Assembly: GCA_934401755.1 (NCBI GenBank)
Contig: CAKRSU010000003.1
Location: 35,988 to 99,987, forward strand
DNA: 64,000 bases
Direction: 5' to 3'
Source of the DNA: an uncultured Oxalobacter sp.
GTDB lineage: Bacteria > Pseudomonadota > Gammaproteobacteria > Burkholderiales > Burkholderiaceae_D
The notes beneath the pieces were generated by a model. That model was not told the DNA's origin and ran no database searches. It saw only the letters and a list, made by a program, of their open reading frames with translations. Of this stretch, positions 57,206 to 64,000 are shown piece by piece. Numbering within the stretch: the first letter of the stretch is position 1; every line of letters begins with the position of its first letter. The position numbers were made by a program, and so were the translations under genes.

Positions 57206-59542
57206 TTATTCCTTATTTAAACGACTAAATGCCATTGATATCGCTGTATTTTTTATCAAACGATTCAAACCTTTTTTTCTAACCGTTTGATGGGATGATG
57301 CCTCCTTTTTAACAACCTTTTGCATCAAATCACGATTCGATTTCATCGACAATGCAATACGACGACGCTTTAAATCAATATTTAGTACGGTAACCGTTAC
57401 AATTTGCCCTGTTTTAACAACTTGATAAGGATCGCTAACAAAATGATCTGACAATTCTGAAATATGAACTAATCCATCTTGATGAACACCAATATCAACA
57501 AATGCACCAAATGCCGTTACATTAGTAACGGCCCCTTCAAGAATCATTCCAGATTTTAAATCATTTAATGTTTTTATTCCTTCTTGGAATTTAGCATAAG
57601 TAAATACAGGACGAGGATCTCTTCCCGGTTTTTTCAACTCATTAATAATATCCTTTACAGTCGGAAGTCCAAATTGGGAATTCGCATAATGCTCAGGACA
57701 AATGCGCATCAGTAATGCTTGATTCCCCAAAATATCTTGGATACCAACCTGCAAATCACGAAGCATCGCACGAACGATTCCATAAGACTCGGGATGTACT
57801 GCCGATGCATCTAAAGGATTATCACCTTGGGAAATACGAAGAAACCCGGCGGCTTGCTCAAACGTTTTTTCACCAAAACGAGGAACTGCTTTTAAACTTT
57901 CACGGTTAACAAAAGAACCATGTTCATTGCGATAACTCACAATATTTGTCGCAATTCCTGCACTCAATCCCGACACTCGTGTTAGCAAAGGAATTGAAGC
58001 CGTATTAACATCCACTCCAACCGCATTCACACAATCTTCAACAACCGCATCCAATGCATGAGAGAGCCGTGTCTGTAAAACATCATGCTGATATTGACCA
58101 ACGCCAATAGATTTAGGATCAATTTTAACCAATTCTGCGAGAGGATCTTGTAAACGCCGCGCAATAGAAACAGCACTACGCAAAGAAACATCCATATCAG
58201 GAAACTCAGTTGCTGCATAACTTGAAGCAGAATAAACAGAAGCACCCGCTTCAGAAACAACAACACTGATCATATTGCGTTTTTTATGTTGTTGGATCAA
58301 TTCTTGGACGAGCTGATCGGTTTCACGAGAAGCCGTCCCATTACCAATAGCAATAAGCTCAACATGGTACTTTTCTACTAATGCAGATAATTTATTTAAT
58401 GCGCCTTGCCAATCATGACGAGGTTGATGCGGATAAATGGTATCGACAGCAAGCACTCGACCAATTGTATCGATTACAGCGACTTTAACGCCTGTTCGAA
58501 TGCCAGGGTCTAATCCCATGGTCACTTTAGCCCCAGCAGGAGCAGCTAATAACAAAGAACGTAGATTTTTGGCAAAAACAGCAATTGCTTCATTTTCTGC
58601 CTGCTCCCGCAAATTTGCTAATAATTCAGTCTCTAAATGCGGATAAATACGAACACGCCATGCCCACCGAACTGAATCCATTAGCCATTTATCCGCTGGA
58701 CGGGCTTGGTTATTAATACCCATCAATGACGCAATTCGTCTTTCACACGGGTTATACGAATCACTCCAGGAGAAAGACTCAATTTCTGAATCAAGACGAA
58801 TACGAATGGTAAGAATACCTTCTCGTCTGCCTCGTAAAATCGCCAATATCCGATGAGTCGCCGCACTATTAATGGGTTCATGATAGTCGTAGTAATCTGC
58901 AAAACGTAGGGTTTGATCTTTACTTTCAGCCCCATCTACCATTTTCGATTCTAATACGCCATGATTTTTCAAATAATTGCGGATTTCTGCTAATAAAATT
59001 GCATTTTCTGAAAATCGTTCGATTAAAATCTGGCGAGCCCCTTCTAATGCCGCTTTTGCATCCGGGACTCCCGGATTATCCCCTTCTGCCGTTGTAAAAG
59101 AAGGCCTTAAATAAGATTGCGCTTCAACTTCTGGAATAAGCGTAGGATTTGTCAATAATCGTTCAGCTAAATGAGCTAATCCTGCTTCAAATGCTAATTT
59201 TGCCTTTGTTCGTCGTTTAGGACGATAGGATAAATATAAATCTTCAAGTTGCGTTTTTTCCTGAGCTTGTTTAAGTAACGCCAATAAATCTGGCGTCATT
59301 TTCTGTTGAGTCGTAATAGCAGCAATAATCGTCTGCCGTCTTTGTTCTAATTCACGCAAATAAATTAAACGCTCTTGAAGTTGACGCAATTGACTATCAT
59401 TTAAGCCACCCGTTACTTCTTTGCGATAACGCGCAATAAAAGGGACCGATGCCCCTTCATCTAAAAGCTTTATCGCAACAGCAACTTGCTGAGGAAGAGC
59501 GCCTAATTCATTCGCTAAGCGTTGTTCAATTGCAAAAGCCAT
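57206..59542 (-). CDS. tex: Transcription accessory RNA-binding protein Tex
   Basis: Conserved nucleic-acid-binding protein of 778 residues. Layout: N-terminal helical domain (LDEGASVPFIARYRKEVTGG near residue 27), YqgF/RNase-H-like domain (MGLDPGIRTGVKVAVID), helix-hairpin-helix modules (VDVNTASIPLLTRVSGLS), and a C-terminal S1 domain from about residue 648 (EGAVTNVTAFGAFVDIGVHQ, RRRIALSMK). It affects transcription and toxin expression in Bordetella. It lies 8 bp after the nitroreductase and 3 bp before ubiX. Confidence 0.96.
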   Translation of the reverse strand: MAFAIEQRLANELGALPQQVAVAIKLLDEGASVPFIARYRKEVTGGLNDSQLRQLQERLIYLRELEQRRQTIIAAITTQQKMTPDLLALLKQAQEKTQLEDLYLSYRPKRRTKAKLAFEAGLAHLAERLLTNPTLIPEVEAQSYLRPSFTTAEGDNPGVPDAKAALEGARQILIERFSENAILLAEIRNYLKNHGVLESKMVDGAESKDQTLRFADYYDYHEPINSAATHRILAILRGRREGILTIRIRLDSEIESFSWSDSYNPCERRIASLMGINNQARPADKWLMDSVRWAWRVRIYPHLETELLANLREQAENEAIAVFAKNLRSLLLAAPAGAKVTMGLDPGIRTGVKVAVIDTIGRVLAVDTIYPHQPRHDWQGALNKLSALVEKYHVELIAIGNGTASRETDQLVQELIQQHKKRNMISVVVSEAGASVYSASSYAATEFPDMDVSLRSAVSIARRLQDPLAELVKIDPKSIGVGQYQHDVLQTRLSHALDAVVEDCVNAVGVDVNTASIPLLTRVSGLSAGIATNIVSYRNEHGSFVNRESLKAVPRFGEKTFEQAAGFLRISQGDNPLDASAVHPESYGIVRAMLRDLQVGIQDILGNQALLMRICPEHYANSQFGLPTVKDIINELKKPGRDPRPVFTYAKFQEGIKTLNDLKSGMILEGAVTNVTAFGAFVDIGVHQDGLVHISELSDHFVSDPYQVVKTGQIVTVTVLNIDLKRRRIALSMKSNRDLMQKVVKKEASSHQTVRKKGLNRLIKNTAISMAFSRLNKE

Positions 59543-59550
59543 TATTGAAT

Positions 59551-60195
59551 TTAATCCAGTTCTGTAAAAAGCTGTTCGATCGGTAAGCGAGATTTGGGAC
59601 GAACAGCATTCGCGTCGTCTTTTGCGCCATAACCTAAACTCACAATTGCGACACTGCGAAGTCCTTGATCTTTCAATCCCAGTATTTCATCAAGCTTTTC
59701 AGCAGAATAGCCTTCAATAGCAGTCGACTGAATCCCTAAACTGGCGGCACCATAAAGTAAAGATGCCATTGCAATATAAACTTGATGCGTCTCCCAAGCT
59801 AATATATCCCCTTGTTCGGCTTGTTTTTTTACAAATCCTTTACGCTTTGTATCACTGGCTTGCTTGGTCATTTCATCAGGAAACCGACCATCTTTTTCCT
59901 CTTGCTCTGTCAATGCTGTTAGAAATGCACCATCTAATACTTCGCGAATACACAATACAATAAAATGCGAACAATCATCTGTACGAGCCCAGTTAAAGTC
60001 TGCGATAGCAGGACGAATCCTTTGCTTTGCTTGCTCACTCGAACCAATAATGAAATGCCACGGCTGACAATTCACAGCTGACGGCGTTAATCGTAAGATT
60101 TCTTTGAGTTTTTGAATATCACTATCTGAAATTCTTCGATGAGAATCATAATGTTTAGTCGTAAACCGTTCAAAAGAAAGCTTAAGCATATCCAT
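59551..60195 (-). CDS. NfsB-like FMN nitroreductase
   Basis: Cytoplasmic FMN-dependent NAD(P)H nitroreductase/dihydropteridine-reductase-like enzyme of 214 residues. Family features are FTTKHYDSHRRIS near the N terminus, RLTPSAVNCQPWHFIIGSS (FMN binding), LGIQSTAIEGYS and a C-terminal SLGYGAKDDANAVRPKSR. The start at 60195 or the second Met at 60189 both fit; AGGGA lies 11 bp before the first. An AAATTG-TGCG-CAATTT palindrome 42 bp upstream may be its operator. Confidence 0.9.
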   Translation of the reverse strand: MDMLKLSFERFTTKHYDSHRRISDSDIQKLKEILRLTPSAVNCQPWHFIIGSSEQAKQRIRPAIADFNWARTDDCSHFIVLCIREVLDGAFLTALTEQEEKDGRFPDEMTKQASDTKRKGFVKKQAEQGDILAWETHQVYIAMASLLYGAASLGIQSTAIEGYSAEKLDEILGLKDQGLRSVAIVSLGYGAKDDANAVRPKSRLPIEQLFTELD

Positions 60196-60236
60196 AATAC
60201 AATCAATCCCTTCTCATTAATGGACGCCATCTTATC

Positions 60237-60252
60237 AAATTGTGCGCAATTT
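60237..60252. promoter_or_regulatory. Palindrome upstream of the nitroreductase gene
   Basis: AAATTG-TGCG-CAATTT, a perfect 6-bp inverted repeat with a 4-bp spacer in the 164-bp divergent region between the nitroreductase and helicase genes. It has the size and symmetry of a dimeric repressor site, but no regulator gene is adjacent. Confidence 0.4.
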
Positions 60253-60359
60253 ATTACAAAGAGTTTGAGCACGCCATTTATTTTCTCTCTTACTGCCTAT
60301 TACTTTTTTTATGGGGATGAGTGATAATGGACCACTTTGCTTTTTGAAAAATATTCTGT

Positions 60360-63300
60360 ATGGCAACTCTTGGTAAAATGAAGTTCACTTTGAATGACAT
60401 CAAACATCAGTTTGATGCAACATCCTATTCACGTGGATTAGCCTATGCGCAAAAAAAACGAGCGATCCAAATCCAACGCTCGGGGAATTTGATTCGTTCA
60501 AAAGTTAACGAATCATCCCATACAGTCTATCAACAAAACATTTTCATCAAATCAACCACCTCTGGCATTCAATTCCAAGGGACTTGTTCTTGCCCTGAAG
60601 TCTTAAACTGCCATCATGTCGTTGCAGTCTTACTCTCCATTATTAAACAAAACGAACTCCAACTCCGAGATGCATTAGCAAATTCCCCATTATCTGGATG
60701 GGTTCAGAAATTATATCTCGCCACACACCCTACTTCACCTGAAGCGCTTGCTGCCAAAACAGCTGAAAATAATTCATCAGAACAATTACTATTCATCCTT
60801 TCTCCTGATCAAACTGACCGGCAAATCTTTATGAGTTTATGGCGAGCTCATATCAAACAAAATGGGACTTATACAAAAATAATCCCAATTTCTAATCTTG
60901 AAGAGTTGCTCACCGAAAGACCCGATTATCTCCACACCGATGACATTAATGCTGTCAGATTATTTGCAGCCCTTTGTTGTGGACTTGCCCCTTCAAGTAC
61001 CATAATGGCAGTCCCACAAGGTATTCTTGGCGGACAATTGATTGAAACACTCATAACAAGAAAAAATTTATATTGGGCAAATACCCGTGACGATATTGGA
61101 AAAGGTTTATTCTTCCCCATTCAAGAATCTTCAAAACGAGAAGCTCATCTTTTCTGGCAAGAATCCGGTTCCATGCTTCGTTTGCGTTGGCAATTTGCTC
61201 AATCAACGGGTAAACAACGCTCTTCAGGGCTTATTGATTATATTTTACCAACTGAACCTGCTTGGTATATCGATAGACTATCCTGTGGCCAATTAACCTT
61301 ACCAAAACAGATGAGTCATCTCACAATTATGGCAATTCATGAATTGTCCATTCATATGCCAGTTGTTTCTATTAAAAATAAAAAAGATATCTCTCGTTTA
61401 TTGGTCGAAAAAGGACTCGAAAAACTCATTCCTTTACCCGAACAACTTCAAGAAACCGTATATGATGATGTTTTCCCTGAACCCATATTACATCTAGGCT
61501 GCATTCCTCACTTTTATAGCGACACTGAAACGCCAAAATGGTTTGATTATGTCCAGCTGTCCTTTAATTATGAAGGACGCATCGTTTACTATGGTTCTGA
61601 TTTACCGATTATTCGAGCCATTGACAGTCACAATATCGAACGCATTTTACGCGATGAGTTAACAGAAGCTGCTTGTATTGATACTTTATTATCATCCGGT
61701 TTTCGTCAACCAACATCCCAAGAAACACCGTTAAAAGCGCTACCCGGAGTCTTAACTTTAGATACGGCAGAAAAATGGCTTCATTTCACACAAGAAGAAC
61801 TCCCATCACTTCGTTCTGAGGGATGGAAAATCACTCGCTCTCCCGATTTCCGCTATAACTTACACCCCATTCGTAAATGGTATGCTAATGTCATCCAAGA
61901 CAATGAAAATGATCATGATCATTTTTCATTAGAATTAGGCATTATTGTTGGGCGCCGACAATATCCACTCATCCCCTTATTGGTTCCACTCATTCAACAG
62001 TTTCCCAATAGCTTTGATTATACGGCTCTTGATGACTATGATGAAAAAGATTCCATATTAGCAACATTGCCTGATAAAAGTCGAGTGACTCTACCTTGGA
62101 AAAAGATTAGCCCTATTTTAAAAATTTTCAGTGAATTTTATTATCTAGATGCTCAAACAACTTCTTTACAAATGCATCGACTTGACGCTGCCCGCTTAGC
62201 AGAACTTGCAAACACCATCAAATTACATTGGACCCATGCTGATGAATTAATCGCTATGGGACAAAAACTACTATCATTTAATGGTGTCACTATTGTTAAA
62301 CCACCTGTCTCTTTGAAAGCAACACTACGAGATTATCAAATTGATGGCCTATCATGGATGCAATATTTGCGAGAGTATTCCTTAGCGGGAATCCTCGCTG
62401 ATGACATGGGACTTGGAAAAACACTCCAAACACTTTCCCATATCCTTTTAGAAAAAGAATCGGGGCGATTAACTCATCCTGCATTAGTTGTCGCTCCCAC
62501 CAGTTTAATGGGGAACTGGCAAGAAGAAGCAAAACGGTTTGCCCCCTCTTTAGAGGTTTTATTGTTACACGGAAAAGAACGTGCACGTCACTTTAATGCT
62601 ATAGATAAGGCTGATTTAGTTTTAACAACTTACGCCTTGCTTCCTCGTGATGAAGATGAGCTCATGCAACACTCATTCCATTTATTGATACTTGATGAAT
62701 CTCAATATATCAAAAATAATCGTTCTAAAGCTGCACAAGTCGTCTCTCGTCTCCAAGCAAAACATCGGCTTTGCTTAACAGGCACCCCATTGGAAAATCA
62801 TTTAGGTGAATTATGGTCACAGTTTCATTTTCTGTTACCAGGAATGCTCGGTAGCGAAAAAAATTTCAATAGTAACTATCGGCATGCTATTGAACGATCT
62901 GGCGATAAAACAAAACAATTATTGCTCAATCGGCGTATTCGACCTTTTTTATTGCGAAGAACAAAAGATCGGGTCGCAAAAGAACTTCCCATGAAAACTG
63001 AAATGATCCGTTACGTCAATTTCGGAACAACACAACATGAAATTTATGAATCTATTCGCGAATTGATGAATCGAAAAGTGCAAGAAGAAATTGCAAAATT
63101 AGGTATTGCACATTGCCAGATGATCATTTTAGAAGCCATGCTAAAACTACGGCAAGTTTGCTGTGATCCTCGATTATTAAAAGGTCATTATAAAAAAACG
63201 GTAGCATCCGCTAAACTGGTTGAACTCATGTCAATGCTTAATGAATTATTGCTAGAAGACCGTCATATCTTGATCTTCTCTCAATTCACGAGCATGTTAA

Positions 63301-63746
63301 CATTAATTGAGCATGAACTGATTCTTAGAGGCATCAAATACGAATTACTAACAGGAGAGACAACCGATAGAGCATCGGCTATTAAACGGTTTCAAGAAGG
63401 CGAAGTTAACGTTTTCCTCATTAGTTTAAAAGCAGGAGGGGTCGGACTAAATCTGACTGCTGCCGATACCGTTATTCATTATGATCCTTGGTGGAATCCC
63501 GCGGTTGAAAATCAAGCAACAGATCGGGCATGGCGTATCGGACAAGATAAACCGGTATTTGTCTACAGACTAATTGCTCGAGGAACCTTAGAAGAACAAA
63601 TACAACGCTTACAAAAACGTAAACACCGTTTAGCCGATGCCACCTTATCTTCAACATTAGATCCAACAACACAATTCATGATCACAGCAGATGATTTGAC
63701 TTCTATTTTTAGCCCAATTGATTCGCCTATTACAACAGACGACTAA
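60360..63746 (+). CDS. SWIM zinc-finger SNF2-family helicase
   Basis: Large SWI2/SNF2-type DNA-dependent ATPase of 1128 residues. The N-terminal SWIM zinc finger (CSCPEVLNCHHVVAVL, about residues 76-91) is followed by a long region of roughly 550 residues without recognisable motifs. The ATPase has Walker A in DDMGLGKTLQT (near 681), Walker B DESQ (near 779), LTGTPLENHLGELWSQ, and a helicase C half with LKAGGVGLNLTAAD and QATDRAWRIGQ. It resembles HepA-type bacterial SNF2 proteins; the role (chromatin or RNA polymerase remodelling) is unknown. A second start, MKFTLNDIK at 60378, is possible. Confidence 0.93.
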   Translation: MATLGKMKFTLNDIKHQFDATSYSRGLAYAQKKRAIQIQRSGNLIRSKVNESSHTVYQQNIFIKSTTSGIQFQGTCSCPEVLNCHHVVAVLLSIIKQNELQLRDALANSPLSGWVQKLYLATHPTSPEALAAKTAENNSSEQLLFILSPDQTDRQIFMSLWRAHIKQNGTYTKIIPISNLEELLTERPDYLHTDDINAVRLFAALCCGLAPSSTIMAVPQGILGGQLIETLITRKNLYWANTRDDIGKGLFFPIQESSKREAHLFWQESGSMLRLRWQFAQSTGKQRSSGLIDYILPTEPAWYIDRLSCGQLTLPKQMSHLTIMAIHELSIHMPVVSIKNKKDISRLLVEKGLEKLIPLPEQLQETVYDDVFPEPILHLGCIPHFYSDTETPKWFDYVQLSFNYEGRIVYYGSDLPIIRAIDSHNIERILRDELTEAACIDTLLSSGFRQPTSQETPLKALPGVLTLDTAEKWLHFTQEELPSLRSEGWKITRSPDFRYNLHPIRKWYANVIQDNENDHDHFSLELGIIVGRRQYPLIPLLVPLIQQFPNSFDYTALDDYDEKDSILATLPDKSRVTLPWKKISPILKIFSEFYYLDAQTTSLQMHRLDAARLAELANTIKLHWTHADELIAMGQKLLSFNGVTIVKPPVSLKATLRDYQIDGLSWMQYLREYSLAGILADDMGLGKTLQTLSHILLEKESGRLTHPALVVAPTSLMGNWQEEAKRFAPSLEVLLLHGKERARHFNAIDKADLVLTTYALLPRDEDELMQHSFHLLILDESQYIKNNRSKAAQVVSRLQAKHRLCLTGTPLENHLGELWSQFHFLLPGMLGSEKNFNSNYRHAIERSGDKTKQLLLNRRIRPFLLRRTKDRVAKELPMKTEMIRYVNFGTTQHEIYESIRELMNRKVQEEIAKLGIAHCQMIILEAMLKLRQVCCDPRLLKGHYKKTVASAKLVELMSMLNELLLEDRHILIFSQFTSMLTLIEHELILRGIKYELLTGETTDRASAIKRFQEGEVNVFLISLKAGGVGLNLTAADTVIHYDPWWNPAVENQATDRAWRIGQDKPVFVYRLIARGTLEEQIQRLQKRKHRLADATLSSTLDPTTQFMITADDLTSIFSPIDSPITTDD

Positions 63747-63902
63747 GTTTTAAGGAAAAATCAAACAAAAATAAAGCTTTACCCGTACTTTCCTGTGATT
63801 TCTTCGCTTTATGCCAATATTTAGGGTATATTAGTCTATCTGCTGTTTCATTGGCTGACCCAAAATGACGAAACGGCAAGCAAAAAATGGGAGAGAAAGA
63901 AC

Positions 63903-64000
63903 ATGAAAATAACAATTATCGGTGCTGGCGCAATAGGCGGATACGTCGGCGTTAAGCTAGCACTTGCCGGAGAAGATGTCACCTTCATGGTCCGGGGCAA
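63903..64000 (+). CDS. panE: 2-dehydropantoate 2-reductase, N-terminal part (cut by window edge)
   Basis: The first 32 residues of a ketopantoate reductase-family protein, with the Rossmann NADP-binding motif ITIIGAGAIGGYVGVKLA at the N terminus. GGGAGAG lies 8 bp before the ATG at 63903. It would reduce 2-dehydropantoate to pantoate in coenzyme A synthesis; family paralogues with other substrates exist, and only the N terminus is visible. It follows the helicase gene after 156 bp. Confidence 0.78.
   Translation, partial: MKITIIGAGAIGGYVGVKLALAGEDVTFMVRG

Noticed and set aside
60360-63746. SNF2 helicase as part of a DISARM-like or other antiphage system
   Set aside because: Neighbours are a nitroreductase, tex and panE; no methyltransferase, nuclease or PLD gene is adjacent.

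Overview
The window comes from a low-GC (by eye about 38-40%) betaproteobacterium of the order Burkholderiales, most like an Alcaligenaceae-type, host-associated lineage. The basis is gene order: mlaFEDACB followed by yadGH-murA-hisGDC, rsmI-diaA-dolP, slt-cca, ptsN-hprK-rapZ, ubiE-Tim44-ubiB and fmdB-aspS-nudB are all Burkholderiales neighbourhoods. The AT-rich codon use recalls small-genome relatives such as Taylorella or Basilea, but the genus cannot be settled from this sequence. Almost all of the window is core chromosome. I found no tRNA, rRNA, CRISPR array, insertion sequence, integrase or phage gene.

Layout. 1-11 kb (all minus): ettA, the complete Mla phospholipid-trafficking operon (mlaF, E, D, A, C, B) closed by a hairpin terminator, then a YadGH-type ABC exporter, murA, hisG, hisD and the start of hisC, read as one unit. 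11.3-17.6 kb (plus): the potassium transporter kup and a 1302-residue type V autotransporter with an extended signal peptide. 17.6-23.8 kb: rsmI, diaA, the BON lipoprotein dolP, a heptosyltransferase, 5-formyl-THF cyclo-ligase and a soluble lytic transglycosylase. 23.8-27.3 kb: cca, a metallo-beta-lactamase-fold hydrolase and lrgAB.

27.6-36.3 kb (all minus): a peptide-acquisition operon. It holds a periplasmic solute-binding protein, a secreted M3 metallopeptidase, two permeases, a fused double ATPase, and a Sel1-repeat protein. Beyond it lie two tandem secreted parvulin paralogues, a zinc-ribbon membrane protein, a secreted cupin and a hibernation factor. 40-46 kb: mutY facing rapZ-hprK-ptsN-queF-ilvA, combining PTS-Ntr regulation, queuosine synthesis and isoleucine synthesis. 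46-55 kb (plus): a YqaA-like membrane protein, a HIT protein, ubiE, Tim44-domain protein, ubiB, a sodium/solute symporter, fmdB, aspS and nudB. 55-60 kb (minus): nitroreductase, tex, ubiX and an NSS-family transporter as a tight cluster. 60.4-63.7 kb: a SWIM-SNF2 helicase, then the start of panE.

How it fits together: envelope maintenance dominates (Mla, MurA, DolP, WaaC, Slt, LrgAB, parvulins, autotransporter), alongside ubiquinone synthesis (ubiE, ubiB, ubiX) and peptide scavenging. I see no clear new defence or mobile system. The best leads are the peptidase-transporter operon with an internal terminator, the tandem parvulins of which one has lost its catalytic histidines, the mosaic autotransporter, an MlaA without a lipobox, a possible Shine-Dalgarno-masking leader before cca, and several expected neighbour genes that are missing (bolA, lpoA/yraN, ubiJ).
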